DNA of 64,000 bases, taken from JAOUEA01 sp963810915 (GTDB lineage: Bacteria; Actinomycetota; UBA4738; HRBIN12). The stretch's first letter is position 1; each line of letters opens with the position of its first letter. Positions 40,293 to 48,495 of the stretch are shown piece by piece. A model generated the notes under the pieces. That model had not been told where the DNA came from. It made no database searches and was given only the letters and a program-made list of their open reading frames with translations. The position numbers and the translations under genes were made by a program. The stretch covers positions 1 to 64,000 of the forward strand of contig CAWEPH010000001.1 in the NCBI GenBank assembly GCA_963810915.1, in the 5' to 3' direction.

Positions 40293-42004
40293 TCGGGCTG
40301 TGTCCTCGCGGTGGCGGCCCGCCGCACGAGCCGCTTGACGTCCCCGGGCCCGAGCCGCGATGCGCCCTGCTGCTCGAGCCATGCGAACAGCTCGGGCCGC
40401 ATCCCCAAGGCGGTCACGCCGATCACGTCGCCGCGGGCCGACGCGTGCACCATCGCGCGCAGGGCGTGGAGCTCGTCCTCGTACTCGGGCACGTCGTCGA
40501 CGCCCGCCTCCCGCGCGCCCGCCCGGAGCTGGTCGATGATGTCCTCACGGGAGCGCCCCCGGAGGTAGTGCTGGAGCTCGGCGATCGCGAGGTGATCCGA
40601 GCCGAGAGCCGCACGCAGGGCGAACGCGTGCAGGATGGCGTCGATGCGATCGCCTGCGGTGCAGATCGCGATCCAGACCTCCTTGCCCCGGCACCGCAGG
40701 CCGTCCAACAACTCGGTGAGGCCCGCCATGCCCGCCTCGTTGTGCGCGTAGTCGACCACGACCACCCGCCCGTCCAGCCGGAAGAGGTTGGCGCGCCCTG
40801 GGTTGCGCTCGGGGTCGAGCACGAAGCTGCGCAGTCCCCGGACCACGGCCCGGTGGGGCAGACCCACGGCGAGCGCCGCCGCTGCCGCCGCCATCGCGTT
40901 CTGGGTGTAGATGCTCGAGACGCCGGCCATCGTGATCGGCACGCTCTGCAGGTCCACGAGGGGATGCGCGTCGTGCGCCTCGAGCCACGTCATCTTCCCC
41001 TGCATCACCGTCATCGCTCGTCCGCCCTCGGCGAAGGCCTCGCGGAAGGCCGGATGGTGTGGATCGAGCGAGAAGAGCCACGGCCGGCCGGTGGCGTGGC
41101 GGCGCATGGCGAGCGACCGTGGGTCGTCCGCGTTCAGCACGTCCCATCCGTCGGCGCGCGTGATCCGCGTCACGATCGCCTTCACTTCCGCGAGTTGATC
41201 CACCGTATCGACGCCGTGCAAGCCCAGGTGGTCCTCGCTGACGTTCGTTACGACGGCGACGTCGTTGTGGCGCACGCCACAGCCACGCAGGAGCATCCCC
41301 CCGCGCGCGGTCTCCAGCACCGCCACATCGGGTCGCTGGGCGAGCGCCATCGCCGCGCCTCCGAAGCCCGAGTAGTCGCCGCGCTCGACCAGTTCGCCAT
41401 CGTCGCGGTACACGCCGTCGGTCGAGGAGTACGCCACATCCAACCCGGCCGCACGCACCAGGTGCGCGAGGAGCCGCACCGTCGTGGTCTTCCCGTTCGT
41501 GCCGGTCACCTGCACGACGGGGACCTCGGGGTCGGGGACGTCGGGTTCCGGACCGGGGTCGGTGGCGGCCAGTCGCCGGCCCGCGTCCTCGACCCGCCGC
41601 GCCGGCGAGGCGCCCCTCAGGAGCGCGGCGAGCGCACTCGCCGTCTCTTCCGCGAGGGCGCGCGCAACATCACGCCGGCGCCAGGGGAAGGCCACCACGA
41701 TCTGATCGGGCCCCGGTCCGACGCGCGTGCGCACCGCCAGTCGCCGGGCGCCCGATGCCTTCGCCGCGTCCCGCACGAATGCTGCAGCGATCCGCATCAC
41801 GACGCGCCGGCGCTGCTCGCTCCCTGCGCGGCCGGGACGTGCGGCGCCGGGAACCCCGAGCCGTTCGGCCACCGCCCGCACGCGCGCGTCGGAGGCCCGC
41901 ATCCATCCGGGGATCGACACCGTCAGCTTGATCGCCGGGCGCGGGAAGTAGAGGTTCGGTCCGTCGAGGACGCGCAGCTCATCGATCCCGACGGCGTCCG
42001 TCAC
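40268..42004 (-). CDS. CphA-like Mur ligase without ATP-grasp domain
   Basis: About 578 residues. It starts with a CphA-like N-terminal motif (LRVLDGPNLYFPRP, compare FRGPNYWSYEP in CphA). After about 165 residues it goes directly to the Mur ligase P-loop GTNGKTTTVRLLAH, then ETARGGMLLRGCGVRHNDV, TNVSEDHLGLHGVDT, TQNAMAAAAAALAVG and DYAHNEAGMAGL, all paralleling the CphA C-terminal half. The ATP-grasp half is absent. It could ligate an amino acid to cyanophycin or a related peptide, or act on a different polymer. The GTG at 42004 follows the PCD stop by four bases. Confidence 0.85.
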   Translation of the reverse strand: MTDAVGIDELRVLDGPNLYFPRPAIKLTVSIPGWMRASDARVRAVAERLGVPGAARPGRAGSEQRRRVVMRIAAAFVRDAAKASGARRLAVRTRVGPGPDQIVVAFPWRRRDVARALAEETASALAALLRGASPARRVEDAGRRLAATDPGPEPDVPDPEVPVVQVTGTNGKTTTVRLLAHLVRAAGLDVAYSSTDGVYRDDGELVERGDYSGFGGAAMALAQRPDVAVLETARGGMLLRGCGVRHNDVAVVTNVSEDHLGLHGVDTVDQLAEVKAIVTRITRADGWDVLNADDPRSLAMRRHATGRPWLFSLDPHHPAFREAFAEGGRAMTVMQGKMTWLEAHDAHPLVDLQSVPITMAGVSSIYTQNAMAAAAAALAVGLPHRAVVRGLRSFVLDPERNPGRANLFRLDGRVVVVDYAHNEAGMAGLTELLDGLRCRGKEVWIAICTAGDRIDAILHAFALRAALGSDHLAIAELQHYLRGRSREDIIDQLRAGAREAGVDDVPEYEDELHALRAMVHASARGDVIGVTALGMRPELFAWLEQQGASRLGPGDVKRLVRRAATARTQPDQRARSRR

Positions 42005-42008
42005 ACGC

Positions 42009-42302
42009 TCAGTGCTCCGGCCCCGCCAGGGTGTCGATCGTGCGCGCGAGCGCGACATCCTTGGCGGTCACGCCATGCTCTGTATGCGTGGAGAGGGTGA
42101 GCGAGACGCGGGTGTACCGGATCAGCAGATCCGGGTGATGGTCGGCGGCCTCCGCAGCGTCCGCCACCCGATCGACGAACTCGACCGCCGTGCGGAACGT
42201 GTCGAAACGGAAGGTGCGCTGCAGGGCGTCGTCGCTGAACTCCCACGCGGACAGCCCTTCGGCGAGGGCGGCACGGATCTCGTCGTCGCTCAACCTCGTC
42301 AT
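42009..42302 (-). CDS. 4a-hydroxytetrahydrobiopterin dehydratase (PCD/DCoH)
   Basis: A 97-residue pterin-4a-carbinolamine dehydratase. The family signature is AADHHPDLLIRYTRVSLTLST followed by HGVTAKDVALA, with the catalytic His pair. It recycles pterin cofactor or acts in molybdopterin-related metabolism; no aromatic hydroxylase is nearby. The reverse -10 box TACGCT (42309-42314) ends six bases before the ATG. It leads a two-gene unit with the CphA-like ligase. Confidence 0.9.
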   Translation of the reverse strand: MTRLSDDEIRAALAEGLSAWEFSDDALQRTFRFDTFRTAVEFVDRVADAAEAADHHPDLLIRYTRVSLTLSTHTEHGVTAKDVALARTIDTLAGPEH

Positions 42303-42315
42303 GGCGGAAGCGTAC

Positions 42316-43629
42316 TCACGGTCCCTCGTCCACGCGACCCGACGGGGATGCAGCGGGATCCGGGGGCGGTGCGTGGTGGTATCGGCGGAGTTCCGGGTAC
42401 CCGAGCGCCACGAGTGCGGCGCCGACGATGCAGGCGAGGCCTCCCGTCACCACGGAGATCGTGGGCGTGGTCACGGCCGCGACGAAACCTGCCTCGAAGT
42501 CGCCCAGACGCGGGCCGCCCGTCACCACGAGGATATGGATGCCCGAGAGACGCCCTCTGAGCTCATCCGGCGCCGACAGCTGCAGGATGGTGCTGCGGAA
42601 GATGGCGGAGATCACGTCGGCGGCACCGGCGATGGCGAGGAAGACGAGGGCGGCGGGAAGGTTCGCCCCAACCAGGCCGAACCCCACGATCGCGGCCCCC
42701 CATGCCGTCACGGCCCAGATCACGGCCCAGCCCTGGTGGCGCACGTGCCGCGCCCACCCGCCGGTGAGCGCGCCGAGGAGCGCGCCCGCAGCGGGTGCGC
42801 TGAAGAGCAGGCCGACGACCGCCGGGCCGCGATGGAACTGCGTCACGGCGAGGATGGGGAAGAGGGCACGCGGCAGTCCGAAGATCATGGCGACGAGGTC
42901 GATCGTGAAGGTCGATTGCAGGAGGCGGCTCGCACGCACGAACGAGAACCCCTCCTTCACCGCCGGCCATCCGGTCACCCCCGGCGACGCGCCGGCCCCG
43001 CTGGGCGGCATCGGCGCGATCATCAGGACGGCGACGAACATCACGCCGTAGGTGAGGAGATCGATCCCGTAAGCCCACGAGACACCGAGACGCGCGATAA
43101 CGATGCCGCCGAGCGCGGGTCCGAGCAACCCGACGCCGTTCCATACGACCTGGTTGAGCGCCATCGCCGACGGCAGGAGGTCATGCCCCACGAGTCGAGG
43201 CGTCATCGCCGAGCGGGTGGGGGCGTCGATCGTCGAGACTCCTGCGAGGATCGCGGTGGCGAGGTAGATCTGCCACACGGGGGGGCGCCCGCGGATCGCC
43301 CCCGCCAGCAGGATGCCTGAGGCGATCGCGAATCCCACCTGCGCCAGCAGCATGAGCCTGCGCCGGTCGTACGCGTCGATCACGGCGCCCGATACCACCG
43401 ATCCGATCAGCAAGGCCGCGAAGGAGAACAGGCCGATCAACCCGACCGCGGCCGCGGACCGCGTGAGCGCATAGACCTGGACGTACACGGCCACCAGCGT
43501 GAACTGGTACCCGAGCTCGGAGACGAACAGGCCGCCCCAGATCAGCCGGAAGTCGCGTGAGACACGGAGCGGCTCCACGTCCAACGCGATCCGGCGCACG
43601 AGCCAGAAGCGCGACCTGGATCCGTCCAC
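42316..43629 (-). CDS. MFS transporter, EntS/DHA3-like
   Basis: A 437-residue, twelve-TM major facilitator. The N-terminal FRLIWGGLFVSELGYQFTLVAV and the A-loop AVIDAYDRRRLMLL are typical of the EntS/DHA3 exporter group. The substrate is unknown; exporters of this group move siderophores or macrolides. The start is GTG, six bases after the reverse -10 box TAGCGT (43636-43641). Confidence 0.9.
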   Translation of the reverse strand: MDGSRSRFWLVRRIALDVEPLRVSRDFRLIWGGLFVSELGYQFTLVAVYVQVYALTRSAAAVGLIGLFSFAALLIGSVVSGAVIDAYDRRRLMLLAQVGFAIASGILLAGAIRGRPPVWQIYLATAILAGVSTIDAPTRSAMTPRLVGHDLLPSAMALNQVVWNGVGLLGPALGGIVIARLGVSWAYGIDLLTYGVMFVAVLMIAPMPPSGAGASPGVTGWPAVKEGFSFVRASRLLQSTFTIDLVAMIFGLPRALFPILAVTQFHRGPAVVGLLFSAPAAGALLGALTGGWARHVRHQGWAVIWAVTAWGAAIVGFGLVGANLPAALVFLAIAGAADVISAIFRSTILQLSAPDELRGRLSGIHILVVTGGPRLGDFEAGFVAAVTTPTISVVTGGLACIVGAALVALGYPELRRYHHAPPPDPAASPSGRVDEGP

Positions 43630-43685
43630 GGTCCGACGCTAGCAGCCGGGGATGGCGGACCCGGGCGACGCGCGGAGAGGTCGAG

Positions 43686-45032
43686 TTACGAGGCGGCGGC
43701 GAGCGCCTCGGCGAGGACGTCGAGCCCGTCCTCGAGCAACGCGAGGTCGATGTTGATCGGCGGGAGGAGGCGCACGACGTTGCCGTAGGTGCCCGCCGTC
43801 AGGACGATCACGCCGCGCTCCAGGCAGGCCGACGCGATCGCATTCATCCGCGAGGCGTCGAGCGGCTCCTTCGTCTCCCGGTCGCTCACGAGCTCGATCG
43901 CACACATCGCGCCGCGCCCCCGCACGTCGCCGACCATCGCGTAGGCGTCACGGAACCCTTCGAACCGGGTCATCACCGTCTCGCCGACGCGCCTGGATGC
44001 CGCCAGGAGGTCCTCCCGCTCGATCTTGTCCAGCACCGCGAGCGCGGCCGCCGCGGCCACCGGGTTGCCCCCGTACGTGCCGCCGAGACCCCCCGCGTGG
44101 ACGGCGTCCATGACGTCGGCGCGGCCGGTGACCGCGCTGATCGGCAACCCGCCACCCAGGGATTTGGCGGTGGTGACGAGGTCGGGCACGACCCCTTCGT
44201 CTTCGATCGCGAACCAGCGGCCCGCCCGGCCCATGCCGCTTTGGATCTCGTCGGCGATGAACATGATGCCGTTCGCGGCGCAGAACGCGGCGATGCCCCG
44301 CACGAAACCCGGCGCCGGCACCACGAAGCCCCCTTCGCCCTGGATCGGCTCCATGATCACGGCGGCGATGTTCTCCTCGCCGATGTGCTTGTGCATCTCG
44401 TCCAGCGCGTACGCGAGACAGGCCTGCGCGCACGCCTCGGGAGTGTCGCCGCCGCAGGGGCACCGGTACGGATACGCGAAGGGAAGGCGGTAGATCTCGG
44501 GAGCGAACGGACCCATGCCCTGTTTGTAGGGCATCACTTTGGCAGTCAGGGTCATCCCCATCAGGGTGCGGCCGTGGAACGCGTGGTCGAAGGCCACGAT
44601 GGCGCTGCGGCCCGTGGCCATACGGGCGATCTTCACCGCGTTCTCGACGGCCTCGGCGCCGGAGTTCGCGAACATCGTCTTGCGGGGACCGTCACCCGGA
44701 ACGACTGCGTTCAGACGTTCGGCGAGCTCGATGTAGGGCTCGTTGGCGGTGACGTGGAAGCATGTATGGGTGTCGAGCTCGGCCTGCCGATGCACGGCGG
44801 CGACCACCTCGGGGGCCGTGTGACCCACGTTCAGCACCGCTATCCCCGTCGCGAAGTCGATCAGCCGGTTCCCGTCGACGTCCTCGACGATCGCACCGGA
44901 CGCCCGTGCCGTCACGATCGGATGGATGGCCCCGACACCCGTGGCGACGGCCTGGGCGCGCCGCGCGAACCACTCGCGGGACCTGGGCCCGGGGATCTCG
45001 GTGACGAGTTTGCGTTCCTGGGGGATGTCCAT
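43686..45032 (-). CDS. gabT: 4-aminobutyrate aminotransferase
   Basis: A 448-residue class-III PLP aminotransferase that moves the amino group of GABA to 2-oxoglutarate, giving succinic semialdehyde. The PLP-binding Lys is in TTAKSLGGGLPISAV; others are FANSGAEAVENAVKIAR, DEIQSGMGRAGRW and GGLGGTYGGNPVA. AGGAGGAA lies about eight bases upstream of the ATG. It is divergent from the PucR-type regulator, and one of the 17-bp palindromic elements lies in its 5' region. The pathway partners are the two aldehyde dehydrogenases downstream of the regulator. Confidence 0.93.
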   Translation of the reverse strand: MDIPQERKLVTEIPGPRSREWFARRAQAVATGVGAIHPIVTARASGAIVEDVDGNRLIDFATGIAVLNVGHTAPEVVAAVHRQAELDTHTCFHVTANEPYIELAERLNAVVPGDGPRKTMFANSGAEAVENAVKIARMATGRSAIVAFDHAFHGRTLMGMTLTAKVMPYKQGMGPFAPEIYRLPFAYPYRCPCGGDTPEACAQACLAYALDEMHKHIGEENIAAVIMEPIQGEGGFVVPAPGFVRGIAAFCAANGIMFIADEIQSGMGRAGRWFAIEDEGVVPDLVTTAKSLGGGLPISAVTGRADVMDAVHAGGLGGTYGGNPVAAAAALAVLDKIEREDLLAASRRVGETVMTRFEGFRDAYAMVGDVRGRGAMCAIELVSDRETKEPLDASRMNAIASACLERGVIVLTAGTYGNVVRLLPPINIDLALLEDGLDVLAEALAAAS

Positions 45033-45185
45033 CTCGGGATTCCTCCTCGGTTGCCTCGGTTGCGCGATCGGGGCCGAAGGTGGGGCGAGCCCGCGTGCGC
45101 GATCCGTCCCATCGATATCATCTGAGTCTCCGTGCACCGGGCCCCTGGTGTCAGGCGATGCGCGGTCCAGCCAGCGCGCGTGCGT

Positions 45186-45202
45186 TTGTACGCTCCGTCC
45201 AT
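45186..45202. promoter_or_regulatory. putative PucR operator, copy 1
   Basis: TTGTACG-CTC-CGTCCAT, a 17-bp imperfect palindrome in the gabT-regulator intergenic region. The same element recurs at 45240 and 46842. Confidence 0.6.
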
Positions 45203-45239
45203 CCGATCCGCTCGCCGCTCCTGTGGATGGGCCTAGTAT

Positions 45240-45256
45240 TCGTACGTTCCGTACAA
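45240..45256. promoter_or_regulatory. putative PucR operator, copy 2, overlapping the regulator's own -10
   Basis: TCGTACG-TTC-CGTACAA, the most symmetrical copy (6 of 7 arm positions pair). It covers most of the -10 box TACAAT (45252-45257), which ends six bases before the regulator ATG at 45264. Binding here would directly control the regulator's own leaderless promoter. Confidence 0.65.
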
Positions 45257-45263
45257 TCGCCGC

Positions 45264-46808
45264 ATGGCGGTCACGGTCGAGGACATCCTGGGCGTGCCGG
45301 GGATGCCGTTGAAGCTACTCGCGGGCGCGCGCCACACGGGCCGGCCGATCCGGTGGGTGCACGCCTCGGAACTCGAGGATCCCACCCCGTGGCTCAAGGG
45401 CGGCGAGCTGATCCTCACGACGGGGATGGGCGTCGGCACGACGCCCGCCAAACAGCGCGCCTACGTGAAGCGTCTCGCCGAAGCAGGTGTGGCGGGGCTC
45501 GGATTCGGCCTGGGGTTCGGTCACGAGAAGACGCCGAGGTCTCTCGCCACGGCGGCTGAGGCAGCCGACCTCCCCCTCTTCGAGGTGCCGTATCCGGTGC
45601 CGTTCATCGCCATCACGGAGGCGGTCTTCACGCGGATCCTGGCCGAGCAGTACGACACGTTGCAGCGCGCCGTCGAGGCGGAGCACACGCTCACTCGCGC
45701 GGTGATGGAGGGCCAGGGGGTCGAGGGCATCGCGGCGTCGCTCGCCGACGTGACGAAGGGATGGGTCCTGCTGCTCGACCTGCACGGCCTGCCGCTGGCG
45801 AGCACGAGCCGCGGGGCCGCGCAGCGCGTGGCGCGCATCTGGGAAGAGCTCCGCGACTCCCGGCCCGACGGCACCTCCTTCTCGCTCACGCTCGTGGACG
45901 AGGGACTAAACATCTGGGTGCAGCCGGTCGGCGCGCACGGCCGCGTCGAGGCGTTCCTCGCGGTAGGCAAGCCCGAGCAACCGAGCGCGTTCGACCGCAT
46001 CCTCGCCGGTCATGCCCTCTCCCTGTTCGCGATCGAGCTCGCGAAGAGCCGTGCCGTGGCCGACGCGGAGCGACGCCTCCAGGGAGACTTCTTCGACCAG
46101 CTGGCTCGGGGCGAGCTCGGACCCGCCGACATCGCGCGCGGCCTCGCCCGCTTCGGGTTCGAGCGGGACGCCCCGATGCTGGTCGTGACGCTGGAGGGTG
46201 GCGAACCCGACGCGCTGGCCCATGTCCTCACCGACGAGCGGTCCCGGGCGGGTGGCGGGTTCCTCATCTCGGCGCACGCAGAGGGCGTCCACCTGCTCCT
46301 CGCGGCCGAACCGCCCCCCGACCTCGCCACGCTGGTGAAGTCGGTGGATGCCCGGATCGGGCAGGAGGTGCGCGCGGGCGCCGGGTCCGTCGTCGACGCC
46401 GCGGAAGTGGGTCGGTCCCTGCGCGAGGCCCGTTACGCCCTGCAGGTCTGCCGGCTCGAGGGCTGGCAACAGGCCGGGTTCGCGGACCTCGGCACGTACC
46501 GCCTGCTCCTGTCGATGGCCGATCCGGACGCGCTCCGCGCCTTCGCGGATTCGATGCTCGCACCCCTCGACGCGTACGACCGCGACCACAACGGCGAGCT
46601 GCTGCTCTCGCTCCAGGCGTTCCTGCAGCACAACGCGCGGTGGGAGACGGCTGCTGCGCAGCTCTACGTGCACCGGCACACGCTCCGCTACCGGATGCGC
46701 AAGGTCGAGGAACTCACCGGACGCGACCTCACCAGCAGTTTCGACCGGATGGAGTTTTGGCTCGCCCTGCGCGCACGGGATCTGCTCGCCACCGACGCCG
46801 GCTCATGA
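45264..46808 (+). CDS. PucR/CdaR-family transcriptional regulator
   Basis: A 514-residue regulator. The N-terminal PucR domain (VEDILGVPGMPLKLLAGA with ELILTTGMG) is followed by a GGDEF-like or CdaR middle region and a C-terminal PucR helix-turn-helix, with TAAAQLYVHRHTLRYRMRKVEELTGRDL. PucR proteins control purine, GABA or amino-acid catabolism. It sits between gabT and two aldehyde dehydrogenase genes and probably controls them through the three palindromes. The ATG is six bases after the -10 box TACAAT. Confidence 0.92.
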   Translation: MAVTVEDILGVPGMPLKLLAGARHTGRPIRWVHASELEDPTPWLKGGELILTTGMGVGTTPAKQRAYVKRLAEAGVAGLGFGLGFGHEKTPRSLATAAEAADLPLFEVPYPVPFIAITEAVFTRILAEQYDTLQRAVEAEHTLTRAVMEGQGVEGIAASLADVTKGWVLLLDLHGLPLASTSRGAAQRVARIWEELRDSRPDGTSFSLTLVDEGLNIWVQPVGAHGRVEAFLAVGKPEQPSAFDRILAGHALSLFAIELAKSRAVADAERRLQGDFFDQLARGELGPADIARGLARFGFERDAPMLVVTLEGGEPDALAHVLTDERSRAGGGFLISAHAEGVHLLLAAEPPPDLATLVKSVDARIGQEVRAGAGSVVDAAEVGRSLREARYALQVCRLEGWQQAGFADLGTYRLLLSMADPDALRAFADSMLAPLDAYDRDHNGELLLSLQAFLQHNARWETAAAQLYVHRHTLRYRMRKVEELTGRDLTSSFDRMEFWLALRARDLLATDAGS

Positions 46809-46830
46809 CGTTGGCGCATGACGTTGGCGC
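46805..46830 (+). repeat. 13-bp tandem duplication at the regulator stop codon
   Basis: ATGACGTTGGCGC occurs twice in a row (46805-46817 and 46818-46830). The first copy contains the TGA stop. It looks like a small recent duplication with no obvious function. Confidence 0.6.
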
Positions 46831-46841
46831 GTGGTGCAACC

Positions 46842-46858
46842 TTGTACGACCCGTCCAA
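46842..46858. promoter_or_regulatory. putative PucR operator, copy 3
   Basis: TTGTACG-ACC-CGTCCAA, 117 bases upstream of the first aldehyde dehydrogenase gene and with the same 17-bp spacing as copies 1 and 2. Confidence 0.6.
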
Positions 46859-46974
46859 CCCGGATCCGCTGCGCGGTCAGATCGGCGGGTGGTCCGTTCA
46901 CAGCAGAACACGCCATACTGGCCATCTGATCGTCGGTTCAGGACTCGGTCCGTTCAACCTGGAGGAGGGGGAAC

Positions 46975-48414
46975 ATGGGCGACGGAACTGCGTGGAAGAT
47001 GTTCGTCGGTGGTGACTGGGTGGACTCGTCGAGCGGCGAGACCGAACCCGATATCAACCCCGCGAACGGTGAGTCGGTGGGCACGGTCCAGATCGGGACG
47101 CGTCAGGACGCTGACAAGGCCGTTGCCGCCGCCCTCAAAGCCTTCGAGGAGGTGTGGTTCGACACACCGCCGAAGGAACGCTCAGCGATGATGCTGAAGC
47201 TCGCCGACGCGATCGACGCCGACGCCGACAACATGGCCAGGCTCGAGGCCGAGGACGTGGGCAAGCCGATCTCGGTCTCGGCCGCCGATATCCCCTTCAT
47301 CACCGACAACCTCCGGTTCTTCGCCGGCGCGGCGCGGGTGCAGGAGGGCAAGTCCGCCGGGGAATACGAGCGCGGGTTCACGAGCATGATCCGTCGCGAG
47401 CCGCTCGGTGTGACGGTCGGCATCTGCCCCTGGAACTATCCCCTGATGATGGCGGCCTGGAAACTCGGCCCGGCCCTCGCCGCAGGGAATACCTCGGTGC
47501 TCAAGCCCGCAGAGCTCACGCCGCGGACGGCCCTCCGCCTCGCCGAACTGGCCGCCGACATCTTCCCGCCCGGCGTGATCAACGTCATCACCGGTCACGG
47601 ATCCGAGATCGGTGACCAGCTCGTACGCAACCCCGACGTCCGTCTCGTCTCCGTGACGGGTGACACGTCGACCGGCAAGATCATCCAGGCGGCCGCGGCC
47701 GAGACGGTCAAGCGCGTCCACCTGGAGCTGGGGGGGAAGGCGCCGGTCGTGGTGTTCGACGACGCCGACGTTTCCAAGCTGGTGGAGACCCTCAAGTTCG
47801 CCGGCTACACGAACACGGGCCAAGACTGCACCGCCTCCTGCCGGGTGGTGGCGGGCTCGGGCATCTACGAGGATCTGCTTGCCGAGCTCGTGCCCGCCGT
47901 CGAATCGATCAAGGTCGGCGACATCTACGACGAGACGGTCGAGATGGGTCCGCTCGTGTCCGAGCGCCAGCGGGAGAGCGTGGCGGGGTTCGTCGATCGC
48001 GCGCAGGAGACGGGCGGCAAGGTCATGACGGGCGGCGAACCTATCGACGGTCCGGGCGCCTACTACCGGCCCACCGTCGTGGCCGACGTCGACCAGAAGG
48101 CCGAGATCGTGCAGCAGGAGGTCTTCGGTCCCGTGGTCACGGTCCAGCGGTTCACCGATGAGGACCAGGCCGTCGAGTGGGCGAACGACGTCGTCTACGG
48201 CCTGGCGTCCTCTGTCTGGACCAGGGACGGGGCTCGCGCGGCTCGGGTGGCACGCCGACTCCAGTTCGGAGCCGTGTGGGTGAACACCCACTTCATGATC
48301 TCGCCCGAGATGCCGCATGGTGGCTACAAGCAGAGCGGGTACGGCAAGGACATGTCGATGTACTCGTTGGAGGACTACACGCAGATCAAGCACGTCATGT
48401 GGTCGCTCGACTAG
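46975..48414 (+). CDS. aldehyde dehydrogenase, probable gamma-aminobutyraldehyde dehydrogenase
   Basis: A 479-residue NAD(P)-dependent enzyme. The catalytic Cys is in NTGQDCTASCRV, the general-base Glu in LELGGKAPVVVF, and the nucleotide-binding segment is GICPWNYPLMMAAWKLGPAL. The overall style matches the PatD/betaine aldehyde group, which oxidises 4-aminobutanal to GABA in putrescine breakdown; this fits the adjacent gabT, but substrate assignment is an inference. A strong GGAGGAGG lies upstream. Operator copy 3 precedes it. Confidence 0.9.
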   Translation: MGDGTAWKMFVGGDWVDSSSGETEPDINPANGESVGTVQIGTRQDADKAVAAALKAFEEVWFDTPPKERSAMMLKLADAIDADADNMARLEAEDVGKPISVSAADIPFITDNLRFFAGAARVQEGKSAGEYERGFTSMIRREPLGVTVGICPWNYPLMMAAWKLGPALAAGNTSVLKPAELTPRTALRLAELAADIFPPGVINVITGHGSEIGDQLVRNPDVRLVSVTGDTSTGKIIQAAAAETVKRVHLELGGKAPVVVFDDADVSKLVETLKFAGYTNTGQDCTASCRVVAGSGIYEDLLAELVPAVESIKVGDIYDETVEMGPLVSERQRESVAGFVDRAQETGGKVMTGGEPIDGPGAYYRPTVVADVDQKAEIVQQEVFGPVVTVQRFTDEDQAVEWANDVVYGLASSVWTRDGARAARVARRLQFGAVWVNTHFMISPEMPHGGYKQSGYGKDMSMYSLEDYTQIKHVMWSLD

Positions 48415-48495
48415 CGACCGCATCGGATCTGAAGCGCCGGGGACCGGCGCGCCATCACGGTGCGCCGCCCGTGACGCAGCCCATCGAGGAAGGTG

